A stretch of DNA of 64,000 bases from NCBI GenBank assembly GCA_002438785.1, contig DJQS01000008.1, positions 124,001 through 188,000 on the forward strand, written 5' to 3'. The first letter of the stretch is position 1; the number at the start of each line of letters is the position of its first letter. Below, in pieces: positions 1-8,212 of the stretch. The notes beneath the pieces were generated by a model that saw only the letters and a program-made list of their open reading frames with translations, did no database searches and was not told the origin of the DNA. This stretch comes from Caryophanales bacterium UBA6380 (lineage in GTDB: Bacteria; Bacillota_I; Bacilli_A; RFN20; CAG-826). The position numbers were made by a program, and so were the translations under genes.

Positions 1-2
1 CA

Positions 3-122
3 GAAGGATATCTACCACGCTTTGGATTAGTTTATGTTGATTATAAAACATTAAATAGAACTATGAAAGAATCGGCTTATCATTATAGTGAAATTATAAA
101 AAATAATGGAAAGGATTTATAA
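3..122 (+). CDS. GH1 family beta-glucosidase, C-terminal end (5' cut by window)
   Basis: Only the last 39 codons are inside the window. They read GYLPRFGLVYVDY, then LNRT, KESAYHYSEII and NNG, which is the usual ending of GH1 6-phospho-beta-glucosidases and beta-glucosidases, where the RFGLVYVDY strand closes the TIM barrel. The catalytic Glu residues lie upstream and cannot be checked. The stop is 2 nt before the start of the GPH symporter, so it is probably the upstream member of the same operon. The family call is firm; the substrate is unknown. Confidence 0.78.
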   Translation, partial: EGYLPRFGLVYVDYKTLNRTMKESAYHYSEIIKNNGKDL

Positions 123-124
123 TT

Positions 125-1831
125 ATGAAAATAAGAGAAAAAAAGAATTTTTTTGATTTAAAATTTTTCGATAGCAAGATTAAGACTAGAACTATATCTA
201 AAAAAGAAAAAATATTAGGACATTTAATCGGTCCTTTAGGCTTGATTTTTCTAATTAATACAATTGCAGCGCTAGTTGAAAAATTTTTTACGCAACAAAC
301 TGGTTTAATGTATGGAGTAAATAATATTGAAAGCATTAAAAACATGGGAAATGTTTATGAAATAGTTATGACATCAGTTAGAATTGGTGCAGTATTAACT
401 GGCTTATTAATGTCATTTATTATTTCTAAATCTAGTTCAAAATATGGTAGATTTCGTCCATTATATTTAATCTTTTGTTTCATTTCATTAATTTGTGGTT
501 TTTTAATATTTTTATTTCCAGGAAAAACTTTAGGGGAAGCATACTGGTATTATTTCTTTACAATATTTATTGTTTATCACACTATTGCAGTAACCTATTT
601 TAATCTATTTAAAGACAATATTGTTTCTGTTTCAACAAGATCATCAAAAGAAAAATATCAATTGAGCTTTATTAGAAAAGTTAGTTGGACAATTATTTCA
701 GGTATAATTATTGGTTTATTAGTAAATAATGTAGTTATTCCATTTTGGCTTGAAAAAGACATTTATGGATATGCTATTTTAATGATTGTTCTATCAATAA
801 TTGCTATACCATTAATTTATATGGAATTTTATTATACGAAAGAGAGAATAATTGAGGATGATGTTCTTGAAGAAGGTGAAAAAAATGTTAATAAAATTCC
901 GTTAAAAACACAACTTAAAGCATTATTTACAAATAAATACTTTGTAATATTAACAGTTATTTTTACTTTAATTGGAATTTGCGATTATTATAAGGGAAGT
1001 AATGTGCAATATTTTTATGTAAAATTTTTATTAGATGGTGAAAATAAACCTTTAATGTATACATTATATATGATAGCTGTTGGATCTCCTGTTGGTATTG
1101 GCGCGATTATAATTTATCCTTTAGCCAAGAAATTTGGTATTAAAAATGTCACTATATGCGGATATGTTTGTGTTTTAATAGGTTCTATTTTTGGTTGGAT
1201 ATTTTCTTCAAATATTTATGTAGCGATTATTGGAGGTTTTTTACGTAATTTAGGTACAATACCAAATTCATATGTGTTTATAACATTGCTATATTATGCT
1301 TATGATAGTATTGAGGCTAAAACTGGTTATAGACTTGAAGGACTAATGGGAGCAGGTATAGTTTATGCTATTCAAAATCTCATTTATGCACCATTTGCTG
1401 GAGGATATGAGTCTGGCTTATTAAAACTTGGATTTGTAGATGCTGAAGGAGTTAAGCCAACAAATGAAATTATAAACTTTATTGTTTTTAGTTTTTACGC
1501 TTTAGACATTATATTAGCAATTGTTGCAATTGTTTTATTACCATTTGTTGATGTTGAAAAGAAAATGAGCACCATAAATGATGAAATTATAACTAGAAAG
1601 AAAGCATTATGTTTAGAAAATGGAAAAGAATGGGTTGATCCTCAGATATTACAACAACAAGAGGAAGAAAAGTACGAAAAAGAACAGGAGGAAAATCGAA
1701 TTTTAGACTTAAAAGAATATTGTGCTAAAAAAGGATTAGATTTTGATATTGAAAATCAAAAATATTTAAATAAAGTAAAAGCAAAAGAAGAAAAAAGACT
1801 TGCTAAAGAAAAAAAGAAAAATAAAAAGTAA
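125..1831 (+). CDS. GPH-family glycoside/pentoside/hexuronide:cation symporter (MelB-like)
   Basis: A polytopic membrane protein of 568 residues with about twelve hydrophobic segments, in two halves separated by a charged loop near residues 235-265. The loop after the second hydrophobic segment reads SSSKYGRFRP, matching the GRxRP signature of the GPH (MelB/XynB) branch of the major facilitator superfamily. These carriers bring in oligosaccharides with Na+ or H+. The C-terminus carries an unusually long, Lys/Glu-rich cytoplasmic tail of about 85 residues, likely coiled coil, longer than in MelB. It sits 2 nt after the GH1 gene and 5 nt before the rhamnosidase gene, so it probably imports the substrate these enzymes digest. 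Sugar specificity cannot be read from sequence. Confidence 0.88.
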   Translation: MKIREKKNFFDLKFFDSKIKTRTISKKEKILGHLIGPLGLIFLINTIAALVEKFFTQQTGLMYGVNNIESIKNMGNVYEIVMTSVRIGAVLTGLLMSFIISKSSSKYGRFRPLYLIFCFISLICGFLIFLFPGKTLGEAYWYYFFTIFIVYHTIAVTYFNLFKDNIVSVSTRSSKEKYQLSFIRKVSWTIISGIIIGLLVNNVVIPFWLEKDIYGYAILMIVLSIIAIPLIYMEFYYTKERIIEDDVLEEGEKNVNKIPLKTQLKALFTNKYFVILTVIFTLIGICDYYKGSNVQYFYVKFLLDGENKPLMYTLYMIAVGSPVGIGAIIIYPLAKKFGIKNVTICGYVCVLIGSIFGWIFSSNIYVAIIGGFLRNLGTIPNSYVFITLLYYAYDSIEAKTGYRLEGLMGAGIVYAIQNLIYAPFAGGYESGLLKLGFVDAEGVKPTNEIINFIVFSFYALDIILAIVAIVLLPFVDVEKKMSTINDEIITRKKALCLENGKEWVDPQILQQQEEEKYEKEQEENRILDLKEYCAKKGLDFDIENQKYLNKVKAKEEKRLAKEKKKNKK

Positions 1832-1836
1832 TTCAT

Positions 1837-4389
1837 ATGTTTAAAATTAAAGATTTATTGGTAGAAAACAAATCAAGTTATATAGTAACAGATGAAATTC
1901 ATCCTCACTTTTCATTTAATTTAATTTCAGATGAAAATGAGGAGGATCTTAAAAGTTATAATTATGAAATATATTTAGATAATCAAATATTGTATAAATC
2001 AGATGAAATCCTTGATAAAAATCAAATAATGGTTGAAATATCTAATGTAAATTTTCAAAGTGATACGTGTTATAAATTAAAATTATTTGTTACTAGTAAC
2101 TTTTTAAATAAGGATCTTAAAGAAATCTATTTTTACACTGGTAAATTATCTTCAAGTTGGAAGGGTAAATGGATTGGAAAATATGTTGAAATTCCTAAAA
2201 AATCCTCGCCAAAGCCACTTCTTTTTAGAAAAAAATTTATTGTTAAGAAAGAAATTAAACGTTCAATAATTCATGTTACATCCATTGGTATATTTCAATT
2301 ATTTATTAATAATGAAAGAAAAAGTGATTCATATTTTGCTCCGGGTTTTACTGATTACCGAAAGCAAATACAATATCAAACATATAATAATATTGAATTT
2401 AAAACAGGTGAAAACGAAATTGAAGTAATAGTAGCTCCAGGTTGGGCAGTAGGAGCTTTTACATATAAAAGAAAAAATAAAATTTATAGCGATACACAAA
2501 AATTATTATTTGAACTTATTCTTGAATACGAAGATGGAGAAAAAGAAATTATTGCATCCAATGAAACATGGGAAGTATCAACAAATCATAACTTAAAATT
2601 TGCAGATTTTTATGATGGAGAAATTTATGATGCTCGAATTCAAAAATATAATTTTGAAAATGTTAAATGTTACAAAAATCTTCCTAAAAAAACAAAAATC
2701 GTTGCAGAATATGGTGAAAAAGTAAAAATTATTAAAACATTTGAGCCTATTTTAATAAGTGAAGAAGATGAATTAGTTTATGATTTTAAACAAAATTTTG
2801 CTGGAGTTGTCTCACTTGAAATTTTAAATGCTTTGGAAGGTCAAGAAATAGAGATTTTACATGCTGAAGTTTTAAAGAATAATAAAGTTTTTACGAAACC
2901 ATTAAGAACTGCAAAGGCAAAAATTGTTTATATATGTAAAAAAGGTAGGCAAAATTATAGCCCTTTATTTACATATATGGGTTTTAGATATATTTCAATT
3001 AAAGGGATTAAAAAAGATGATATTAAGGTTAGAGGTTTAGCTTTATCAAGTGATTTAAATCGAGTCGGAAAATTAAAAACTTCAAATATAGCAATTAACA
3101 AATTAATTGAAAGCATATATTGGGGAGGTAGAAGTAATTTTGTCGATATTCCTACCGATTGTCCACAAAGAGATGAAAGAATGGGTTGGACTGGTGATAT
3201 TGCAATTTTTTCTAATACTGCAGTTTTTAATTTTGATATGTCAAGATTTTTTTCTAAATGGCTTATGGATATGAATTATGAGCAATCTTTTGGAGGAGGG
3301 ATCCGTTGGACTATTCCTTATGATAAAGGTGGATTGCCAAATTTTGCGCTAGCTACTTGGGGAGATGCAGCAGTATTAGTTCCTTGGGCTAATTATATTG
3401 CTAGAGGAGATATAAATTTATTAAAAAGACAATATTGCCATATGAAAAAATTCGTCAATGCAGAAAAATTTTGGGCACAATTTTTATCTTTTAATAAGAT
3501 TGATAGATATATTTTAAAGTATCCGTTTCAATTTGGAGATTGGTGCGCACCAAATGAGGATTTTAAAGAATGGGTTTTTAAAGGACCTTGGATTTCTACT
3601 TGCTATTTTGCAAATTCGTGTAATATCTTATCAAAAGTAGCAACAATACTTAATAAACAAGATGATGCAATATATTACGAAAATTTATATAAAAAAATAT
3701 CTAATGCTTTTAAGAATAAATTTTTAGATAAGGATGGAAAATTAAAATTTGAATTTCAAAGCGGCTATGCACTTGCTCTTACTTATTTAGATTTAGATGA
3801 ATCAATTAAAAAAGTAATGGCTAGTAGATTAAAAGTTCTAATTGAAAATAACGATTATCATTTAACCACTGGATTTTCTGGAACCCCGGTTTTATTATTT
3901 GCAGTCCATGATTTTTTAGACATAGTGACAACAAAGAAATTATTATTACAAGATACCCTTCCTTCATGGCTTTATGAAATTAAAAATGGAGCTACTACAT
4001 TATGGGAAAGATGGGATGCAATTAAAGAAGATGGAACTATTAATTTAGGGTTAAAAAATGAAGATGATGAAGGAGGCATGGTCTCATTTAATCATTATTC
4101 TTATGGATCAATCGGTGATTATCTATATAAAAGAGTTGGTGGCTTATCTCCATTAAGTGGAGGATATAAAACTTTTTTAGTTGATTTAAGAAAACGTTTA
4201 TTTGAATTTAGTGAAATTAGTTATGATTCTCCTTATGGGATGATTAAAGTTTTATATCAAAAGAAAGTTAATGAGTCAGAAATTTATATAGAAGTTCCTG
4301 TTTCTAGTAAAGCTAAATTGATATTACCTGATGGAACTATTAAATATTTAAATAGTGGGAAATATAAATTCAAAATAAGTGAGAAATAA
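1837..4389 (+). CDS. GH78 alpha-L-rhamnosidase
   Basis: An 850-residue protein without a signal peptide, so cytoplasmic. N-terminal beta-sandwich regions (about 1-300) precede the (alpha/alpha)6 catalytic barrel. The family motif DCPQRDERMGWTGD begins at D441; its acidic residues, with E447 the likely general acid, and the Glu of TLWERWD (E724), the likely base, are the conserved GH78 set. The enzyme removes terminal alpha-L-rhamnose from pectic rhamnogalacturonan oligomers or plant glycosides. The length fits the family. It is followed 2 nt later by GH43. Assignment of the individual catalytic roles is by family analogy. Confidence 0.92.
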   Translation: MFKIKDLLVENKSSYIVTDEIHPHFSFNLISDENEEDLKSYNYEIYLDNQILYKSDEILDKNQIMVEISNVNFQSDTCYKLKLFVTSNFLNKDLKEIYFYTGKLSSSWKGKWIGKYVEIPKKSSPKPLLFRKKFIVKKEIKRSIIHVTSIGIFQLFINNERKSDSYFAPGFTDYRKQIQYQTYNNIEFKTGENEIEVIVAPGWAVGAFTYKRKNKIYSDTQKLLFELILEYEDGEKEIIASNETWEVSTNHNLKFADFYDGEIYDARIQKYNFENVKCYKNLPKKTKIVAEYGEKVKIIKTFEPILISEEDELVYDFKQNFAGVVSLEILNALEGQEIEILHAEVLKNNKVFTKPLRTAKAKIVYICKKGRQNYSPLFTYMGFRYISIKGIKKDDIKVRGLALSSDLNRVGKLKTSNIAINKLIESIYWGGRSNFVDIPTDCPQRDERMGWTGDIAIFSNTAVFNFDMSRFFSKWLMDMNYEQSFGGGIRWTIPYDKGGLPNFALATWGDAAVLVPWANYIARGDINLLKRQYCHMKKFVNAEKFWAQFLSFNKIDRYILKYPFQFGDWCAPNEDFKEWVFKGPWISTCYFANSCNILSKVATILNKQDDAIYYENLYKKISNAFKNKFLDKDGKLKFEFQSGYALALTYLDLDESIKKVMASRLKVLIENNDYHLTTGFSGTPVLLFAVHDFLDIVTTKKLLLQDTLPSWLYEIKNGATTLWERWDAIKEDGTINLGLKNEDDEGGMVSFNHYSYGSIGDYLYKRVGGLSPLSGGYKTFLVDLRKRLFEFSEISYDSPYGMIKVLYQKKVNESEIYIEVPVSSKAKLILPDGTIKYLNSGKYKFKISEK

Positions 4390-4391
4390 TT

Positions 4392-5825
4392 ATGCCTAAT
4401 CCGATTTTACCATTTAATGAATATATTCCTGATGTAGAAGCACATGTATTTAATGATCGAGTTTATCTTTTTGGAAGTCATGATAAAGAGGGTGGAAATC
4501 GATTTTGTATGCTTGATTATGTATTATATAGCGCTTCAATATATGATTTAACAAAATGGACTTATCATGGAGTTATTTATAAAAAAGAAGAAGATCCTCG
4601 TAGTAATGGTGATAAATTAGTAGATTATTACGCTCCTGATTTAGTTAAAGGTAATGATAATAAATTTTATTTATATTATGTTGCAATGGGTCCTAATACA
4701 AGAAATTTTGGACCAATTAGTGTTGCAGTAAGTGATAAAATAACCGGACCTTATAAGTATTATCAGGATGTAAGTTTAAATAAAGAACCTTTATTAAAAT
4801 ATTTAAATAATGATCCGACAATATTAAACGATAATGGCAAGATTTATTTATACTATGGTTGGGGATTAGGTAGAGATTTTTCTAATAAATTATTTAAACC
4901 TTTATTTAACATTGTTGAATCAAAATTGTTTAATAGATCAATTAAAGAGATTAAAGAAACTAAACCATCAATTCTTTCTTGTGCATTTTTAAAGTTAAAG
5001 GATAATATGTTTGAAGTAGATTATGGTCCAGTACCTATCTTAGATAGTAAAACGACAGCTAATAAGAAATCAAACTTATATAAACATGCCTTTTATGAAG
5101 CTCCATCGATTAGAAAATTTAATAATTTGTATTATTTAGTTTATTCAAGTAATGAAAATAATGAACTTTGTTATGCTACGAGTTTATATCCTAATAAAGA
5201 CTTTATTTATCGAGGTGTAATTATTTCAAATACGGATTTAAATTATAAAGGAAATAAAAAAGCTAAAGCGTTTGGTGGAACAATACACGGATCAATTGAA
5301 TGTATTAATGGTAAATATTATATTTTTTATCATCGATTAACAAGAAATAGTAATTTTTCTAGACAAGTATGTGCCGAAAGGATCGAAATTAAAGAAAATG
5401 GAGAAATAAAACAAGTAGAAATGACTTCAATTGGTTTAGATGATAAACCTTTATCTACTATTGGCACTTATTCAAGTTTTAATGCTTGTAATATATTTCA
5501 TAAAGCTCGTAAAACTAGAAAAAATGAAGCGATGTACACTAAAGATGATGATAATAATTACATTATAAAAAATATTAAAAATGGTTTTATCATTGGTTAC
5601 AAATATTTTGATTTTAAAAGTGATGTTACTTTAGTTATTAGATTAAAAGGTAGTAAAGGTAAAATAAAAGTTAGTGATGGCAATAATATTTTTTATAAAA
5701 AATTAATCAAAAGTAAAATTTATAAAGATTATGAAATATTTATAAATTTTAAAGGTATTAAGCCTTTATATATAGAATATATAGGCTTAGGTTCGATAGA
5801 TTTATTAGAAATAAAATTTAAATAA
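4392..5825 (+). CDS. GH43 family glycosidase (arabinofuranosidase/xylosidase type), cytoplasmic
   Basis: 477 residues, no signal peptide. The five-bladed propeller residues typical of GH43 are visible: base Asp in YIPDVEAH (D14), the second Asp in NNDPTILND (D141) and the acid Glu in FYEAPSIRK (E236). A further domain of about 130 residues after residue 345 looks like the beta-sandwich often fused to GH43 catalytic domains. The likely role is removing arabinose or xylose from imported oligosaccharides. It lies between GH78 and GH39 genes with spacings of 2 and 9 nt. The GH43 subfamily, and so the substrate, is not resolved. Confidence 0.88.
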   Translation: MPNPILPFNEYIPDVEAHVFNDRVYLFGSHDKEGGNRFCMLDYVLYSASIYDLTKWTYHGVIYKKEEDPRSNGDKLVDYYAPDLVKGNDNKFYLYYVAMGPNTRNFGPISVAVSDKITGPYKYYQDVSLNKEPLLKYLNNDPTILNDNGKIYLYYGWGLGRDFSNKLFKPLFNIVESKLFNRSIKEIKETKPSILSCAFLKLKDNMFEVDYGPVPILDSKTTANKKSNLYKHAFYEAPSIRKFNNLYYLVYSSNENNELCYATSLYPNKDFIYRGVIISNTDLNYKGNKKAKAFGGTIHGSIECINGKYYIFYHRLTRNSNFSRQVCAERIEIKENGEIKQVEMTSIGLDDKPLSTIGTYSSFNACNIFHKARKTRKNEAMYTKDDDNNYIIKNIKNGFIIGYKYFDFKSDVTLVIRLKGSKGKIKVSDGNNIFYKKLIKSKIYKDYEIFINFKGIKPLYIEYIGLGSIDLLEIKFK

Positions 5826-5834
5826 GGAGATAAT

Positions 5835-7373
5835 ATGAAAATTATAGAATTTGATATTAATGGTAAATGGATTAAAAAAAATAATAATTGGCAATTTGGA
5901 TTAGGCTGTGATCACGCATTTCAATTACATAGAAGAGATTTATTTAAACAATTAAAATATGTACATGATGAATTAGGTTTTAAATATTTAAGATTTCATG
6001 GAATATTTGATGATGATATGTTAACTTATCAACGATTAAGTGATTATAAACCTTTATCTAATATTCCTTATTCTAATAAAGTAAAAGAAATTAATTTTCG
6101 ACAAATAGGAGATGTTTTACATAATGTTTTAGATTCTGGATTTAAACCATTTTTAGAAATATCTTTCATGCCTAGTGTATTAGCTAAAGGAAAAAAGACT
6201 GGTTTAAAATATCGAAATAATATTTGCTTACCAAAAAATATTAAAGAATGGCAATTATTTATTAAAGAATTCATTAATTATCTTATTAATGAATTCGGGA
6301 AAGAAGAAATAGAAACTTGGTATTATGAAATTTGGAATGAACCAGATCTTAAAATATTCTTTAATGGTAATCAAAAAGATTATTTTAATTTGTATAAAGC
6401 AACAACTATAGCAATAAAAGAAGTTGATAAAAATTTAAGAGTTGGTGGGCCTTCAACAAGTGCTTGTAAATGGTTAAAAGATTTTATTTCATTTTGTAAT
6501 AAAGAAAATATTGATTGTAATTTTATTAGTACACATCATTATACAGGTGATGCCTTTGGTAATATGTTAACTTTTAAAAAAGCTTTAAAAATGTTTTCTA
6601 TTGTTAAAAATGCTGCTAAAAATAATTTAGGAATAAAAGATACATTATGTAAATCTTTTTTCTATCCTGATATTTGTAAAACTTGGAAAAAAGGTACTTT
6701 CAATGAAATGGATCAAAAAGCATTATTAGAAGTTGAAAATAAACCACTATATATCACAGAATGGAATTCAATGGCTGTATTTGCTTCTCCAGTACATGAT
6801 GAAAAATATTCTAGTGCTTTCGCTTTAAAATCTTCTTTAGATTTAAATCCTAAAATTGCTGGATCTTTATTTTGGTGCATATCTGATATTTTTGAAGAAA
6901 ACTTATATTTACAAGACCCATTTTGCGGAAGTTATGGAATCGTTACACAAGATAATATCGCTAAACCTAATTTTTATGCTTTTAAAATTATGAATATGCT
7001 TTATGAAAATAGATTAGAATTAGAAATAACAAATGAAGATATTGAATATGCTATCTTTAGAAAAGATGAACATAATTATCAAATAGTTATATATAACCAA
7101 GATTTTGTTTACGAAAATAATATTACTTATTCCTATGAAATTAAATTACCATTTTTAGCAAAAAAGATTATTGAATATCGAATAGATGATAATCATGCTA
7201 ATCCAAAAAAAGAATGGATAAAATTAGGAAAACCAAAAAATTTAACAAAAGAACAAATTAAATTAATTAAGGATTTATCTAAATTAGTAGGAGATGAAAT
7301 AAAAGATATATCTAATTCAATTCAATCGACAATTAAATCTAATGATATTGTTTTATATGAAATAAGTATCTAA
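5835..7373 (+). CDS. GH39-like glycosidase (beta-xylosidase / arabinosidase type)
   Basis: 512 residues, no signal peptide. The clan GH-A acid/base motif is EIWNEPD (E169) and the nucleophile motif is YITEWNS (E309), with the HHYTGDAF stretch between them as in GH39 beta-xylosidases. An accessory beta-domain follows after about residue 390. A clear ribosome binding site (AAGGAG) precedes the ATG. It is the last gene of this operon: the next 60 nt are AT-rich and then the surface-protein promoter region begins. GH39 includes beta-xylosidases, alpha-L-iduronidases and arabinofuranosidases; the choice is open. Confidence 0.85.
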   Translation: MKIIEFDINGKWIKKNNNWQFGLGCDHAFQLHRRDLFKQLKYVHDELGFKYLRFHGIFDDDMLTYQRLSDYKPLSNIPYSNKVKEINFRQIGDVLHNVLDSGFKPFLEISFMPSVLAKGKKTGLKYRNNICLPKNIKEWQLFIKEFINYLINEFGKEEIETWYYEIWNEPDLKIFFNGNQKDYFNLYKATTIAIKEVDKNLRVGGPSTSACKWLKDFISFCNKENIDCNFISTHHYTGDAFGNMLTFKKALKMFSIVKNAAKNNLGIKDTLCKSFFYPDICKTWKKGTFNEMDQKALLEVENKPLYITEWNSMAVFASPVHDEKYSSAFALKSSLDLNPKIAGSLFWCISDIFEENLYLQDPFCGSYGIVTQDNIAKPNFYAFKIMNMLYENRLELEITNEDIEYAIFRKDEHNYQIVIYNQDFVYENNITYSYEIKLPFLAKKIIEYRIDDNHANPKKEWIKLGKPKNLTKEQIKLIKDLSKLVGDEIKDISNSIQSTIKSNDIVLYEISI

Positions 7374-7454
7374 CTTATTATTCTTATTAAATTTTTAAAT
7401 TTATTTTTATAACTTAAATTAACATTAGAAATTTAATTGTCATTTACTCTCTAT

Positions 7455-7483
7455 TTGCATAAATCTTCTTATTAGTTTATACT
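7455..7483 (+). promoter_or_regulatory. Sigma-70-type promoter of surface cassette A
   Basis: TTGCAT at 7455-7460 and TATACT at 7478-7483, separated by exactly 17 bp. The same elements and spacing occur in copy B at 10849-10877, while bases around them differ. The expected start of transcription (about 7 nt after the -10) falls at or next to the leader ATG at 7490, so the transcript could begin leaderless. An alternative TATAAT lies at 7544-7549, just after the G run, but no good -35 stands 16-18 bp before it. Confidence 0.65.
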
Positions 7484-7489
7484 TAAGTC

Positions 7490-7612
7490 ATGAATAAAAC
7501 ATGTGTATTTTTAGTTATATGTAATTCTCTCGGGGGGGGGGTATATAATTATTATTTAATTAATAATTATCATTTTTCATATCTAAAAAGGAGTTTTAGA
7601 TATGAAAAATAA
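7490..7612 (+). CDS. Possible leader peptide spanning the G run (10-G frame, 40 codons)
   Basis: An ATG lies exactly where transcription is expected to begin. With 10 G the frame runs MNKTCVFLV, then three Gly codons from the G run, through both downstream hairpins, and stops at 7610-7612, 10 nt beyond the ATG of the exported protein gene. There is no Shine-Dalgarno before this ATG, so translation would have to be leaderless. Substitutions between the two copies inside this frame change amino acids, so codon-level conservation does not support the peptide sequence itself; its value would be in ribosome movement. Speculative, but the frame is exactly set by the G count. Confidence 0.3.
   Translation: MNKTCVFLVICNSLGGGVYNYYLINNYHFSYLKRSFRYEK
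7532..7541 (+). repeat. Poly-G run of 10 (candidate phase-variable tract)
   Basis: Ten consecutive G in an otherwise strongly AT-rich sequence. I see no other run of six or more G in the window except the sister copy at 10926-10936, which has 11. Long G runs slip during replication and are the classic basis of contingency loci. It lies in the transcribed leader if the 7455-7483 promoter is used. Confidence 0.9.
7545..7570 (+). promoter_or_regulatory. AT-only hairpin after the G run, copy A
   Basis: A perfect 10-bp inverted repeat, ATAATTATTA / TAATAATTAT, with a 6-nt loop. It is preserved base for base in copy B at 10940-10965. It may be an mRNA hairpin between the G run and the start-site hairpin, or a protein-binding palindrome. 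Confidence 0.6.
7578..7604 (+). promoter_or_regulatory. Start-site hairpin holding the RBS in its loop, copy A
   Basis: A perfect 11-bp stem (CATATCTAAAA / TTTTAGATATG) closes a 5-nt loop that is exactly the Shine-Dalgarno AGGAG (7589-7593). The last three bases of the stem are the ATG at 7602-7604. Such a structure would limit ribosome access unless opened, for example by a ribosome translating the overlapping leader frame. Copy B has the identical structure at 10973-10999. Confidence 0.8.
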
Positions 7613-8210
7613 ATATAAATATAATAAAAATATATTAATTGGTGGATTAATATATTTTTCTTTATTTTCTTTAATTGGAGTAGGGTTTTCTAGTTGGGCC
7701 ATAATTAGTAATGATATAACTAATATAAATGTTGAAGTTGGTAAAGTTGATGATTCTAATTTATTAATAAAATATAATTTAGATGATTTAATAGGTCTTA
7801 GTTATTGTGTAGATGGTTTTATTTATGATGATACAATATCTAATTCAACAAGCTTAATTATTCCTTTTAGTATTGAATCAAGTGAAGAAATAAATTTAAA
7901 AGAATATTTTAAAGATGTAACATCTTTAAAATTAAAATTAACTTTAGTTGAGTATAATTTAGGATTATTACAATATATTAAAAAATCAACATATAATTAT
8001 GATTTAAATAGTTTTGATAGTATCAAAACTATTGATAAAGATATCTTAAATAATGAATTAACTATTGATGAATCATTATTAAATAATAAAAAGATATTCT
8101 TTAAAACTAAATATGATATAACTGTTGATAATTACAATACATATTATGAATCTGAATTAAAAGATGAATCTAACTTAAAAATTAGTTTTAAAGTAGAGAT
8201 TAATAAATAA
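7602..8210 (+). CDS. Exported small surface protein with VGFSSW-type N-terminus (cassette A)
   Basis: 202 residues. A Lys/Asn-rich start is followed by one hydrophobic segment (about residues 11-32) that ends GVGFSSWAI, then a hydrophilic region rich in beta-forming residues. The layout resembles the signal regions of TasA/camelysin-like proteins, where a hydrophobic segment ends in a short aromatic motif and a dedicated SipW-type peptidase cuts; the motif here differs, so this is only analogy. It is a paralogue of the protein at 10997-11779, strongest in the N-terminal 40 residues. It starts inside the start-site hairpin and is followed 2 nt later by the large Hint-domain protein, suggesting the two are made together. 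No conserved enzyme motif is visible. Confidence 0.8.
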   Translation: MKNKYKYNKNILIGGLIYFSLFSLIGVGFSSWAIISNDITNINVEVGKVDDSNLLIKYNLDDLIGLSYCVDGFIYDDTISNSTSLIIPFSIESSEEINLKEYFKDVTSLKLKLTLVEYNLGLLQYIKKSTYNYDLNSFDSIKTIDKDILNNELTIDESLLNNKKIFFKTKYDITVDNYNTYYESELKDESNLKISFKVEINK

Positions 8211-8212
8211 TT

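Larger units (their letters stand above)
7435..7613 (+). repeat. Upstream direct repeat, copy A (179 bp)
   Basis: The stretch is nearly identical to 10829-11008. Both copies carry, in the same order and spacing, a promoter, a leader ATG, a poly-G run, a 10-bp AT hairpin, a hairpin containing the ribosome binding site, and the first codons of a small exported protein. The only length difference I find between the copies is one base, in the G run. Recombination between the copies, about 3.4 kb apart, could delete the first cassette or exchange its expression state. Confidence 0.95.

Noticed and set aside
7544..7549. TATAAT after the G run as the main promoter, with the G run setting the -35/-10 spacing
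   Set aside because: No -35-like hexamer at 16-18 bp in either copy, whereas TTGCAT-17-TATACT upstream is exact in both. Not fully excluded.
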